Position numbers and translations under genes: made by a program
From: Rotaria sordida
Lineage: Eukaryota; Rotifera; Eurotatoria; Philodinida; Philodinidae
Assembly: GCA_905250125.1 (NCBI GenBank)
Contig: CAJNOL010000410.1
Coordinates: forward strand, 79,840-143,839
Direction of reading: 5' to 3'
Length of the DNA stretch: 64,000 nt
Shown here: positions 12,311 through 25,786 of the stretch, one piece after another
Layout: each line of letters starts with the position of its first letter
Position numbering within the stretch: the first letter of the stretch is position 1
The notes under the pieces: model-generated
What the model saw: the letters and a program-made list of their open reading frames with translations, nothing else
Database searches by the model: none
Told to the model about the DNA's origin: nothing

Positions 12311-14847
12311 GCACATGTCTAATTGTCAATAATAAACTTGAAAGATGCTGTTGATTGTATTTTTTATAATAATCTACTTTAACAATGTTTCGCTACAAAA
12401 GCTTGTTGATATGCTGTTATTTTTACTTGAATTTCTTTTTCAAAATATGTGACATAAGAAAAATATTTTTCATCTATCAATACAAACGAGATTTTGAAAA
12501 AATTTTTATTTTAATTAATAGCTAGAAGCAACACAATGTAGAGGATGTAGTTGATTTCAAATTTCTTAGGAATTACTACTAGAAAAGTTTCATTCAGTAT
12601 TCTCCGTGCTTTAACAATGATAATTTAATATCAATAAAAGCTGATACTACTATATATACAAGTAAATTTTAGTGTTCTGCATGGGTGTAACTTTTTGTAT
12701 TCGAATGCAATCTAATAATTTTGTTCGTGTCCAAAACGTGAACTGATTTGAATTGAAGCAATAGATCGGGTTGGATGCTACGTATCCGGCTCGATTGCAG
12801 AACTTTAGAACAATTACTAATATACTGACTAGGATAATGATTCATTAATAAAAAGCTGTTAGCGCAGTCCCTGCGGGATCAAAAATGTGAGACACGATGC
12901 AGCTGTTGTTACTAGTCACACGAATATCTTTTCTTGAATATCTTCGGATCCATTAATGAATCATTGTTTATTAATTCTTCTGGAGCTGCAAAAAGGAAGC
13001 AGTTGACATATTTCCATGAAATTCTAGCGACATTTAATCGTACTTCATATAAGAACAGATCTATCTATTTATGTAATGGATACTGGGTTTTCTCTATCAC
13101 GGTCTGTGATGGGTATTGGGGTTTCTCTACCATGGTCTGCGAGGGGGGGAGGAGTGGGTCCAAAATTTCTACCCTATACACTTCAACACTCCTTTCAGAT
13201 CGTGTTTCACAAAAAAAATAGAATACATATATTGAAAAGGTGGTACTGGTAATGTTGACGAAAAATCAAATACAAGAACGATAATACACGTCTAACTTCA
13301 TGTAGTAGAGAATCTATTTCATTAATATTATTTTCTCGTTTTGACGTAATGTGCAAAAGAATTAATATATGTTCCGTAACAGACATGCAAATCTAAAATA
13401 AATGAGCCTATATTGAGAAACACTTTAAACAAAAGAAATCTTTCTAATATCTAATTAAGATTAAAGGTAATCATTAGAGATTTTTATAAGTAAATCAACG
13501 AAGTCAAATAAGAGAAAAAATAATAGATTACTGCGAGCATCAAACACAATTCTAATTAGTTTATAGAGAAAGCAAATAAAGTATCATTTTGTCTAATCAA
13601 CTAATTTCTCGTTCACTATTATTAAAAAAATAGCATATCGAAAGAGATCAATTAAATATTAATATTTTACGAAAAACAAAAATTTTTCTATTGATATTTT
13701 CAAGATGAAATTTCATATAATGTTTCTGAAAAACTCTTCACCATGTAACAATTCACGCTCGTCTTTTTACATTTATCATAATTTAATTCATTTTTTATTA
13801 AATATTTTGGAATTCTTCAAAAACATATGAAACAAATTCTTTTTCGGAACACTTAATCAGGTCAATATGTAATCAGAGGTTAAAACCCTAGGTTCTCAAT
13901 CTATGAATTTATTCATCTGTAAAAGAATATTAATTTCAGCTACATTAAACAGAAGAAGGTCAGTTACGAGAAATATATATAGTCTTCCTCACTTGAATAT
14001 TTACTAGGACATTTGTCTCATGAGAAAGTGACTAAAATAGAACGAATATTTTCATCTACTAAGAGCAACACTGAGAATTATTCATGTCAAATGATGAATT
14101 CGTTTTTATCGCTTGTTTTATTGAATAATCTTGGAATGACAATGAATGAAAGAAACAATTAAGAGTTGATCTGAGATGTTCTATTTGAGTGTTACTCATC
14201 TTGAAATGAGATAGTGATACAATAAATAATATTTGTTTATACAAATTTTCCGCTACAATTATATTAGATCAAGCAAATATAAACTAGCTGATTAAAACAA
14301 AACTCATTAAATTCTCATTAGAAGAAATAAAGGATATTTTCTTGTTGGAAAATAACAGATAACTAACTAAACATAAAAAATCAATTAAACAAGACATCTT
14401 ACAATATGAATAACAGTTCAAATTACGTTAACAATTCCATAATTACCAATTGGAAATGAGTATTCTCACTGATAATTAACTTGATTTATATAAGGCATTT
14501 TTCTTTTGTAGATTATAATAGTGTTTATATAAACAATATCTTCCATTTCTCATTTGAACATTTTTTATGATATATGAGTAAAATATTTTTGATCTTTTTT
14601 ATGTCTAATAAAATCTCGACGAAGAAAGATATTAAAGATTAAACAATTGGAGTATATAACCAAGGCTTTTCGAACTTATTGACAACGATCGAGAATTATT
14701 TCGATCTCTTCTTTTTTACTGTTCGCGAAATGAGAAAATCAATGATATGATAGTCGAGTCTATTGAGGACCCTAGTGAGTGTACTGATTTCAAGATGCCC
14801 ATAATACTATATCAGTTGATAGCAAGTTACCTTATCGGATGCCCTGT

Positions 14848-15056
14848 TACCATTATGTCACAGGATCTTGGATAGATACCCTGCTGAGAATTGTTTCAGT
14901 ACATGGGTACTTATCAGGTACCTGCCTCGTTTCTTTAGCATCCTATAGGAAAGTTTTCAACCAATTAGTAGATTGTACATTTAGAAGCATTTAGTAGTCA
15001 AGTGCTAAAAACCCATCAAATAGTCAAAGATCCTGTGACATACTGGTAGCAGGGTT
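14848..15056. repeat. Small foldback (inverted repeat) element
   Basis: About 30 nt at 14848-14877 (containing TGTCACAGGATCTT) recurs as its reverse complement at 15024-15056 (AAGATCCTGTGACA, then CTGGTAGCAGGGTTAC against GTTACCATTATG). The ~145-nt spacer has no ORF. It fits a short MITE or foldback element; no target-site duplication was recognised. Confidence 0.6.
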
Positions 15057-15658
15057 ACGTTAAACTCAGTGTATTTACTAGCGAATGTTTTTATATTGAG
15101 AAAGGGGAATTCATTTTATTGTAACTTTCAAAGTATCTTAATGATTATGAGACAAAAGAAAAAAAATCGTAGTTCTTTATTTCAAAATTACAAAAATATC
15201 AAGAAGCACAGAGGTAGGATTTATAATATCTCATCCTTTTAGATTTTTCTATTATATTAATGATGTATTTATAAAGAAAAAGTGATGTTGAACTACGTTC
15301 TATATTTTATCCTAATTCTGAAATTGAATTACTAAGCATTGTTCAATTTCTTCAGCGTTAAACATATGCCTATTGGATTACCGGTTGATTTTTCATTTAG
15401 CATGTTTTTATAGTTTTTGTTTATGTATTCTATAAGAATTCTTAAGAATGAGATTATTGTTTAATAGTTGATAAAGATTAATTCATATTAATAATAAATA
15501 TAGCATATAAAGAAAAATACAATAATCTCATTTTATGATCTACCGATCAGATTTCTATTAACACTCTATAGAATATAATATGAGTTAAGAATTATTGTTT
15601 ACAATTCAATCATCTATTTCTTTTCTTTTCTTTTTAACTTTTTCATAGAAAAATAAAA

Positions 15659-18600
15659 TTAACATCCAATAGAGCCAACACGAAATTGTTTCATTGCCAT
15701 TGCTTCAATATCACTAGATGTTAATAATATTTGTTGTCCTCTATCATGATTTTGAGGAACATTTGAATTATTTTTTGTTACTGATGGTCTCATTAATGGT
15801 CGTTGTTGATGTTGTTCAAGCGTATGTTTATTTGTTAAATTTTTATGATTTTGTTCAATAGGATTTGGTCGATATACTCCATCAGATGAATTTGATACAT
15901 GTTGAAGAAGTTTTCCAGTTGATGTTAATGGATGTATTGTTTTACGTACAACAGTTGTTGCTGCTGATGAACCAAGATATTTATCTGATTGATCACCTGG
16001 ATGATTACCAAGAGTATTTAAAAGTTCGAAACGATTTTTCTGGTAAAAAAACAAGAAATATTTAATATTATTTTTTAAATTAAATTAATAAATATCATGC
16101 GACACATGCGCTTCGTATATTTCGTCTATTCTGATATCATGCTTTAGTTAATAATAAGAAAATATTTAAGCGCTTATCTTAAAAGGTTGATCTGAATCAA
16201 ATAAATTCTAGAATTGAATTTATTTCTCAATATTAGAATGCTTGAATTCAAATTTTTTAAATCATTTATTTTAATTTTAACTTACTAAATATTCTTTATC
16301 TTTTCGTGTCATAACACGTCGTCGACGATAAGTCTTAAAAAAAAATAAAAACTTTAAATTATTTAAAAATTTTTCTTTTTTTATTTCTACTTACGACCAG
16401 ATACATCCAAAGAAAAAATACTAGATGAAATACTGTATAAATGACAGCTAATGATATTAATGCCATATTGTCCCAATATGGTGCCACATCAGTTGGACAT
16501 ACAGCAATAATAGCATGCCAAGCACAAACAACACATAACATTACCATGGATAGTAATACATATTTATCCTATTAATCATTTAAAATAAATTTAAATTAAA
16601 AAAGAACATTAATTTTACTAATGTTGTTAGATAAGATATTGTTGGTAAACATCGTACAACAACCCATTTAAATGTAACAGCTGTTAATAGAAGAGTAAAA
16701 CTTAATTGAAGACGATTTTGGGGAAGATTATAAGTAACACTAAATGTAGCAAAAGCCATTACTGTTATAAAAAACTAAAGATTAAAAGATTTTCATTTTT
16801 GTTTAAATAAAACACTAATAAATTGAATTTACGATTAAAAAATAGACATTCCAATAGAAATAACCGGGTCGACGAGCAGCATGACCTAAAATCAATTAAT
16901 TATGAATTTATCGAGATAATTTTTATCATTTTTGATAATTCTATTGAATATTTAAATTGATACTTAACATATCAAATTACCAAATAGAGCTTAATCTTTA
17001 AATGTTAAACGATCTATACTTAAAGATCAGTAGAATAATGCGCAAACTATTAATTGATTTTAATAATAATATTTTATTCAACGTGAAATTTGAGGGGCTA
17101 TGTTTATTTAAAAATTGAGTTGTTCTTTATAGTAATTTTGTCATAATTTGTTCGATTGCCTTTCAGAATTGAAGAAAATTTTTATAGAAAAATTGAATTG
17201 TAAATATTCAATGCAAATTTTTATGCGTAAATTAATATAATTAAAAATTCGCAAGTATCCATTTTCAATGAAATATTCTGCAGATTACAAAATCTATGAT
17301 TAATTCAATTCTAGATAAAAGCTCATAGTACAATGCTCGAAAGAAAACGATTCTTTTTAACTAATCAGAAGTCAGAAAAAGACTATGGCGATTCTAATTT
17401 TGCTTGCTTTTTTTTATGCTCACGGGAGAAGTTCTCCAACGGGTTAATTGCTTTCAAGTCGAGACAATGTATATCATATAGACTCTAATGGGCTATAAAT
17501 ACACTAAAAAGAGTTCGGTTTCTTAGCTTATTGCTGCGAGGATACTACATTTTTATGGTAGGTTTTTTTAGCCGATACCATGCTTTCCCTCAGGAACAAA
17601 AGGAAAACAGACTTTCAATTCTCACCTTGAAATTTTGTACAATGATAGACCTTAATGATATATATGAGCGGTGTAAAACACACGCTGTTACTATAGTCAT
17701 ATCTTACGATAGGAGCAATACAAACATCGAAGATTTTTACAATAAACTATTCTCGTCAAGGTTAGTCTCCGTGCGGAGTATCAAATCGAAATTCGAAAAC
17801 TAGTGTTCCTGATGAGTAGCCATGATATTGATGTCAAAAATACTGTTAAAACACAGTATCTTCGCAGCAATAAGTTAAGAACTCAAACTCTTTTGAGAAT
17901 ATTCATAATTAATTCGAGTCTATAGAAATGCGCATAGTGCCAACTCAACAGCGATAAATTAATTAGGAAATTTCCTTCATTCGACAAATTTAATATTTTA
18001 AAAGTATATCATGATAAAATATAAATCGTATTATCTATCAGAAATAATCAGAATTCGAAATTTTAGATGCTATTAAATTATCTTTTTGAGGAATGCTACA
18101 GGAATTCTCTTACAAGTAGCTGAGAAAGCTGGATGTTGATTTTGTGATGGTGTAAATGGACTTGATATTAATTTTGTTGATGTTTCAACATGTTCATGTA
18201 AACGCCATTCTTGTTGATCAATAAATGCATCTTAAAATTCCAGAAAAAAACAACATTTTTTTTTTTTTTTTCTAATAGATATAAATCATTCTTACGTGTA
18301 TTGATTGCACTTAATTGATGAGTATCAGCAATAAGTGATACTTCATTAACAGTTCTTGTTGTAGAAATTGTTATTGATAAATCCTTTTAAAGAATAAAAT
18401 ATTTAATAGACATAAAAGAATTTTAAATAAAAAAAAACAAAAAAAAATTTTTTTCTTTTACTTGAACATCAACAGGAAAATCATTAAGTTCAAGATTTTC
18501 AAGAAAAACACCTTTAATTTTTCGCATTTCATAAATCATTGGTGTATCAGTTCCATCATAAACAACTTTATGCCAAACATCATTTTTAAAATCTCCAACT

Positions 18601-20369
18601 GAATTATCAATATATAATAATGGATTCCAAAATTTATTTGAATCAAAACAATCAATATCCTAATGAAATATTTGATTTTTATTTTCTTTTTATTTAGAAT
18701 CAAATGAAATAATGAAGTATGACGGTTTTATTCGAGTAAATTGACATACTTACATATCACTTACCGTTCCTTTCAAGCTTGGTTCATACCAACGTGCTTG
18801 AATAAATGCTTCAGCTTGAAATTGTTCTTTTAATGTATCAATTTCACCAATTTTCAAAAATACCAATCGTAATTCAACGGTTACCTCAAAATAAAATAAG
18901 TCAATTTATTTTTTCTTTATCAGTAAAAAAACATGTAATATAGTCAACAGACTACTATCAATTGATATTATAAAGTTTAGTTTGAAAAAAAATTTGATGA
19001 ATGTATGCAATATATTTGATTTTTCTAAAAGATTAGCCTTTAAAATCTTCTTTAAAGAAGTTTAAAAAACATTTTTCTAATCTCTTCTTCAAAACATCAA
19101 CATGTATCGCATTTGCATGTCCCTAGTGGTAGTGTCACAGAGTCTAACATGAGAATGTGGCGAAATCGAATATGTCTCTTTATAACTGTGTTGTTAGTCT
19201 ATCTATGAAGTACTCATTCATCACTTTGTTTTATCTATGTAGCTAGATATAGCCAGCTCAGTTGAATATATCGACGAATATATACATTTTCGCATAGTTT
19301 TTCTTTCTTAAATGATTTCTCGATCAGTTATTATTGGTAGACAATAGATTACCTTGAAATAGTTAAATCTCAAAATCTATCCGTTATGGATGCAAGAATA
19401 GGTACTGTTTATTTGAATTAAATAAACAAGTCATAATGATTTATGTTAGAAGGAAAAAGGATGATAGATGTTTCGATCAAATATTAAATTCGAATGATAT
19501 TTGAAAAATGTATCATATGTCGTATTGCAATATGCAAAACATATTGTATCAATATGTGAAATAAGTTATTTATAACATTTTGTGATCAATATACAAATGT
19601 TCTTTATTTATTTTGTTATTAAGCGAAAAAAAAAATCTTTGACAATCATTAATATAGAATAATTTTCTTTTTTTAATCTTGAATACTCGAAAGACACTAT
19701 GTAATGAATATGTTATAATATAAATATAATTTTCTTTTATAGATCAATGAAATTCACTGATCATATTTCAATGATTTCTTATCTACTTATTATTGTTTAT
19801 ATAATCGATTCTATCTGAAGAAAATAAAATAATTGATGTATATCATCATGAAATATATTCATGAAGAAAAAAAAGTTATTTCATTCTGAAACTAATTTTT
19901 CTCTATTTATTAAATTCTTTTAATTAATTTAAAATAATATTAATTATAATTAATTAATACATACTCTTTCAAGCTTATGCACACCAGAATTATCATCTAC
20001 TAATCTTGCTTCTTGTTTTTCACATACTTTAACGATTTGATCTTTAATATCTGTCAAAAGTTTAAGATTTCGTTTAAAATGATTATTTAGTTCTTGAAGT
20101 GTATTTGTTAATTCGCGTAAATCAACTGTTGATGTTGATGATGATGGTTGTGCGCTATGACATCGTTTTGCTGTTAAATATTGCTGTGTTGATGATGATG
20201 ATAATGGTGATGAAAGTGTATAAGTTGTTTCTGTTCCATTCCAATATAAGTTCATTGATAGTGATTCGTCACGTGTGACTATCTGATGAATTGTAGGTGA
20301 AGATAGTTCGTCAAATAAACTTTTTACAATAGAAAGCACAAAAACAACTGAATATGAAGATTCATCGAT
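15659..20369 (-). CDS. Pentameric ligand-gated ion channel, Cys-less type
   Basis: Exons on the minus strand: 20369-19965 (5' limit uncertain), 18884-18765, 18659-18462, 18383-18296, 18230-18114, 16885-16833, 16774-16619, 16568-16395, 16333-16286, 16039-15659, all phase-consistent; 579 residues if the first exon is open from 20369, about 541 from the first in-frame ATG at 20255. The ligand-binding domain has FWNPLLYIDN and, at the Cys-loop position, LELNDFPVDVQDL: the FPxDxQ core is kept but both loop cysteines are replaced (Glu and Leu). RRPGYFYWN leads into TM1, TM2 is LSFTLLLTAVTFKWVVV, LPTISYLTTLDKY leads into TM3, and TM4 follows after only ~12 residues. A 142-residue tail with a basic TYRRRR start follows TM4. 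The N-terminal ~130 residues are Ser-rich then helix-prone, with no evident signal peptide. An in-frame TAG lies directly before 20369, so either ATG 20255 starts the protein or an unseen upstream exon joins here. Confidence 0.85.
17478..17926. mobile_element. Foldback/MITE-like element in a channel-gene intron
   Basis: The left arm (around 17507-17552, containing TTAGCTTATTGCTGCGAGG) is the reverse complement of the right arm (around 17850-17897, CTTCGCAGCAATAAGTTAAG), and similarity extends weakly outward to GACTC..AATT at both sides. The spacer has no transposase. The element lies in the 1,225-nt intron between the channel's binding domain and TM1 exon, and its family also occurs at 690-1000. 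Confidence 0.75.
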
Positions 20370-22090
20370 CTAAAAAAAAAGGACTAATTGTTGATTTACA
20401 GATCGTAGAAGGAAATTTCTTTTTTTTTTCTCTCTCTCTCTCTTTCTCTTGCTTTCTCCTATTCGACAAAGATCAGATTATTGTTCTTGCCATCATTGTT
20501 ATTCCCAGACACATCGAACTAACTACATTAAAAAGCATCGGAATCGAAGAAAAAAAATATATTTAATAAAAGAAATCTTTTAAACAAATTATATGCATTA
20601 CATATAAAAACTTACTGATACGCATATTTTCTATATAGAATAGATCGATGAATTTTATTAAAAAACAAAAGAAAGCGAATAACATAGCCAACGCTTTTTC
20701 TTTTAAGAATATAACGCCTGATCTATTTGTACAATGCTTCACATTTGATCTCGTCATTGCTTTTCTACAAAGAGTCTCTCTAGTACATAAGACTTAGTAT
20801 CGTTGTCGATAAAGAGATGAAATAGCTGTTACTTGTGAGGAAAAAAAAGCAAAAAAGAAATTCTATCCTAAAACATTGCTGTACATATAATAACAACAGT
20901 ATTATACATCGATCATCAAGAAACATGTCAAAGAAGCATTTATAGGATAAGCAAGAAAGAAAGAAAGAAGAATCAACAACTAACACCATTATGTGATGGA
21001 TAATTACGCATGTTCATTTATTATTCAAGAAAACAAATTTTTCCATATAAATATCGAGGTTTCTTTATTATCAATCGGATGGAAAAAAAAAAGAGAACAG
21101 CACTTGAGATGTTATCACTTATTTCCTTTTATTCTTTCCATATGATCCTATTTTCAATAAAAACATATATTCTTAATATTAAAACAACAAACATAGAATT
21201 CTTTTCCACCTTCGCAAACTGATGATGGACTTCTTCAAGAATCAGTGCATCATATTTGACATACACTACCAAACATTATCAATCAATCAACATTAAGAAA
21301 TTCTTTTTTTCCTTCTCTTTTTTTATTTCCAATCATACGTCAATAACGTCTACACAATTAGGATCTTTTTTTTTGATAGACAAAAGCCATGTTATACTAG
21401 AATTATGATGAGATGGTTAACATTGGTTTTTTTTAGTAGACGGCTAAGGTCATCAGTATTATTAACAGCTGATATGACGATGTTCTACAGAAATAAAAGA
21501 AAAAAAGATTCACATTAAATTTTCTCTCTTGTCCATTCTTGTAGTAATAAGATAGAAATTCTCAAGTAAACGACTTAATCTTTTTCTTCAAGGGATATAT
21601 CCAATGTCTATGGCTTACATTTGGTCGAATCATATACAATATAAGAATTTATTCAATGGGTTTCCTAATAGATATTTTGGTAAGCCCTTTTTTGTCAATT
21701 GTAAAATCAAAGTTCATTATAGTTACTCTTACATGTCCTTTATGGAATTCAATAAACTGTAATCGAAGTTTCAAAATAATATTTGTAATTCTATTTTTTG
21801 GTAAATGAAATGTAATTTTTTTTAAAACCAAAAGATATGTTATCATATTTGTATTCATGAGTTTTCGAGGTACAAAAGTGACTTTATCAATATCGACACT
21901 ATTATTTAACTGTATTGATTCTATTCATAAAATAAATATTGAAAATTCTACTTTGCTGACTTCCAAAAAGACTTCCAACAAAAAAAATACAGATATATTC
22001 AATTTTCTCTATTATTTTCTCATACGGCTATTGTCTAGTATTAAACTTTTATTTTACTATTTAATGCATTTATAAAACCCATGTCACGAA

Positions 22091-22190
22091 TACCGGATCA
22101 TTTTTTGCGGTAAACCGCCGGTTTTAATTGATACCGCGGTTCATTATGCGATTTACCGGTATACCGCGGTTTACCGAAAAATTTTTCGGT
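22091..22190. repeat. TACCGCGGT-rich redundant motif block
   Basis: The block repeats variants of TACCGG, GCGGTAAACCGCC and TACCGCGGTTTACC, themselves palindromic, inside DNA that is otherwise strongly AT-rich. A similar motif vocabulary (TACCGGTACCGG, GGACCGG) recurs at 63103-63240. It resembles the arm composition of the hAT-like foldbacks at 28692 and 33082, but no target-site duplication was recognised here. Confidence 0.6.
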
Positions 22191-22537
22191 TTTTCTAGGT
22201 TATTCAAAAATTATATTTTTTTATGTAGATGACTAATATTTCAATGTCAAGTGTTTATAACTGCTTGCTTTTTTTCATCTAATTGTATCATTCAAGATAC
22301 CAGTATTTTATTTTGGGACTGGGTTAGAATAAGAAGTCTTTTTTTATTGTAAGAGGTGTCAAATAGTATTTAGTTATATAAATTTTTCGCAAGCTTCATC
22401 TTGCCATTCAAGCGGATAATGAAAAAACAAGAGCTTATGGCACAATCTTTTTCAATTTTTATTTGAACGCTAGCTTTCGTTACATCTGCTATTATGTTTA
22501 TTTTTCGATAGAGAGATACATTGATCCACAATGAGTC

Positions 22538-24108
22538 GAAAGGACGAGGGCGGATAAGGCCATTTTTTTGCCCCCAACGAAATTAACTTCTTTTTATCGA
22601 ATTGACGTAAGACATGGCTCCTGATGATATTCCACAGGTCTTTTTTTGTATAGCTCACCAAAAGGTTTTTGGGACCTGTGGTCCCCCACAGGGATCTCTG
22701 GAAAACTTTTTATTTTTGATTCCGATGAAATACGTATTTATTGGTATAATCAAGTGTGCTGATTACGAATATCAACATACTAAGTGCTCAGAGCTTTTCA
22801 TTAAATAAAAACTCAGCCTTTTTACAGATACTCATTTGACTATATACACAAATTTTTTGGCATTATACCTCCTTTAATCGTTACTCTAACCTCTTAAAAA
22901 AATGTTCATAATTAGTAAAACAATGTGGTCTTTTCTAATATGAGCAAGAAAAGTTCCTTTAGACCATTTTCAGCTATAAAACTTAGAATTATCATTCAAA
23001 ACCCTGCTTTTCTCTGAGATCTACGAATATCTGAGCTTTCGAAAGCTTGGATAGCAGATTAGAACCAATGTGAAATCTGGCCTGAGTACCTTATTTTGAA
23101 TGCTCTATCCAATGGTGAATTTAAAAGTTCCAAAAAAATTGTGCGTCGAGGTTTCTGAGAGTTTTCTGGAAAAACCTTTCCAAGATCCCAACCGATTCAA
23201 TAAAAACTAACTTCACCTTCGTGTTCAGCACATCAAATAACCTTTGTACACAGTTCTTCGGCAATCCAAATATTTCTAATACGTCGAATCAGGATATACA
23301 AATCTATAACTAGCCCTATACATAATATAACTAAATTCAAAAAAAATGAAGACGTTAAAAGATTATCTATTCAATGTTTCGAGAAGGTTTAAAATGTTTG
23401 AAGTAGGTTGTTTGACGTGCTGAACACGATGGTGGCGTTAGATTTTATTGAATCGGTTGGGATCTTGAAAAGGTTTTCCAGAAAATCCTCAAAAATCTCG
23501 ACGCACAAGTTTTTTGGAACTTTTAAATTCACTATTGGATAGAGTATCCAAAATTAGGTATTCAGCCCCGATTTCACATTGGTTCCAATTTGCTATCAAA
23601 ACATTTGGAAACCTCAATCTCTAAGGAAATCAGAGAAAAGCAAATTTTTGACCAGTATTTCTAAGTTTTGTAGTCGATGATGCTCTGAAGGATTTTTTAT
23701 AGTTCATATTCGATAAGATCATGTTGTTTTAGCTATAATGGATGTTTTTTCATCTGGTTACAATAAAAAATGAAGAAGAGACAGAGCCAAAAACTGAGGT
23801 ATAGAGCCATACGAGTGACTTAAAAAGAGCTGGGTTTTTATTTAATGAAAAGCTCTGAGCACTTAATACATTGATATTCATAACCAGCATACTTAATTCT
23901 ACTAATAAATATGTATTTCATCAGAATCAAAAATAAAAAGTTTTCCAGAGATCCCTGTAGGGGACCACAGGTCCCAAAAACCTTTTGGTGAGCTATACAA
24001 AAAAAGACCTATGGAATATCATCAGGAGCCATGTCTTACTTCAAATCGATAAAAAGAAGTTAATTTCGTTGGGGGCAAAAAAATGGCCTTATCCGCCCTC
24101 GCCCTTTC
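22538..24108. mobile_element. 1.57-kb near-perfect palindrome (giant foldback element)
   Basis: The arms run about 22538-23330 and 23365-24108. The outer ends are GAAAGGACGAGGGCGGATAA and, on the other strand, GAAAGGGCGAGGGCGGATAA, followed in both by GGCCATTTTTTTGCCCCC. Matching pairs continue inward: 'gggacctgtggtccccc' with its complement near 23950, 'tttcattaaataaaaactcag' near 22797 with the complement near 23830, and 'cccaaccgattcaataaaa' near 23187 with the complement near 23445. No transposase ORF is present, so this is a non-autonomous element with extreme-length inverted repeats. A terminus-like fragment occurs at 37021-37056. Confidence 0.9.
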
Positions 24109-25786
24109 ATCGATTAATTATTAGATGTTTTTGTCGGCTTGAAAAGGACATAAAACACAATTGATTAAAGAGAGAAAAAGAACATCAATTAAGAAAATAA
24201 AAAAATCTCTTTCATTTCCTGTTCATTTGATTCGATAAATAATTCATTGATCAAAATAAAATGAAAAATAAGTTCTTTAATATTCAATATTTTCATCTGT
24301 TAAATATGTTCTTATCGAAAAAAGAATTATCAAAATAAAATCCTCTTCAACATTGAATTTATTCAAGATAATTGAGAAAAGAAGTCATGAAAAAGATTTC
24401 TAACAGATTGATCAATAGATTGATTAAAAAAACTTTTCATTTAAGAATAATTCTACATCAATCCATTTCTCATTAAGAATAAATTGAAGAATTTTTCATA
24501 AATATTGAAATGATTCTGGGTTGAAGAATTATCTGGACAATAAACCAATAAAGTATCATCATTTAATTGAATTGTTTATCATGGATATCCATCAAATATC
24601 ATTGCATCTAGTCAACCGTTAACAATTTTGGTCAAGATTCAAGACATTCATTATTTGGGTTTTCATATCATTATAATAATAATGATGATGGAGAAAGACG
24701 TTTACTTGAAATATGTTCACACATTGAATAAAATGAGATTTAAATAACTATTCAATAATCGAATAAAATTTGTATTTCAATGTCAATTCTAATGGATTTG
24801 AAAGAAACATTGATTGAAGGACAAAATAAAATCATCTTACCAAAGAAATAAAGATCAGCACCTTGTTCAATTGAATATTCTCTTTTGATAATGATTTGAT
24901 CATTCCTCTGGAACGAATATCAAAATAATGAAAATATGAGAAAAACAAATCAAATGTTTTATTTTTATTATTTCGTTGGATATCTTGGAAGAGAAAAAAC
25001 AAGAAAGAAGTTGACAGATAAATCGAAGAATATCAAAAAGGAGAAAAAAAATCCAAACAATCGATTACTCTTTATTGGTATCACAATTCTTCAATCTATT
25101 AATTTTTGATCAATGAAAATCAAAAGTTTGTTTAAAAAGAAGCAATTCTTCAATGAATATCAATCAAAATGAAGTATCGAATAAAACAGATTCAATTTGT
25201 TGATCATAGTAATACCAATCTTCAGACGAATGTTGACGATTCTCTCTGTACAAATTATCATCAAATATATGGAAATGATGCATTCCTTTTTCAACTTTCA
25301 GGTAATCCAAACTTTCTCAACTCCATCGGATCGAGGATCGGACACGAATTGCGATTAATCTAATCAGTTTGTATAACTCAAATGCTCAACCATTAACCTC
25401 TGTCATTGATATGTTGAACGTCTCACCGCCACCGATATTTGGTCTTTCATCTTCAACCAATCCAGTTCCTAAAAAATCTAAAATTAATTCAATTTGTTTA
25501 GATTTAATATTGATCGTTCATTTTCATCTATCCTATCTCCTGTCTGATTGTCATTGATTACCTTATGTTATTCAAAGTCAAATTTCTTTTTTATTTTTTT
25601 TCTTCAAGTTCAGTTCAGAAATGAACTGATCTATCATCGATTGATTAGTTGTCCCTTGCACTTTCTATTTCATGATAAAAAGCAAAATTTCACATGATAT
25701 TGTCGAATTTATTTAAAATTTACATCACTTTTTTTTTCAAACGTACATGTTACTAATGAAATGTCCTTCAAGCTATTTTCGTTATC

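Larger units (their letters stand above)
10543..15658. other. Intergenic, repeats only
   Basis: Presumably holds the arrestin promoter at its left end and the channel gene's 3' UTR at its right. No gene could be supported. It contains one copy of a dispersed repeat (12000-12310) and a small foldback (14848-15056). The ORFs at 11263-11595 (-) and 12934-13221 (+) show no domain, no splice continuity and no homologous character. Confidence 0.6.
20370..25786. other. Gene-poor intergenic region
   Basis: No gene could be supported. It holds a CCGG-rich motif block (22091-22190), a very large palindrome (22538-24108) and AT-rich DNA. A CT-rich tract lies near 20428-20450. Two short plus-strand ORFs at 25169-25363 and 25369-25557 have balanced codons but no recognisable motif and are left uncalled. 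Confidence 0.55.

Noticed and set aside
20563-20757. Minus-strand ORF ending in a strong GTAAGT donor, considered as first exon of the channel gene
   Set aside because: Joining it to the acceptor at 20370 puts a stop codon in frame, so it cannot be the missing 5' exon as read.
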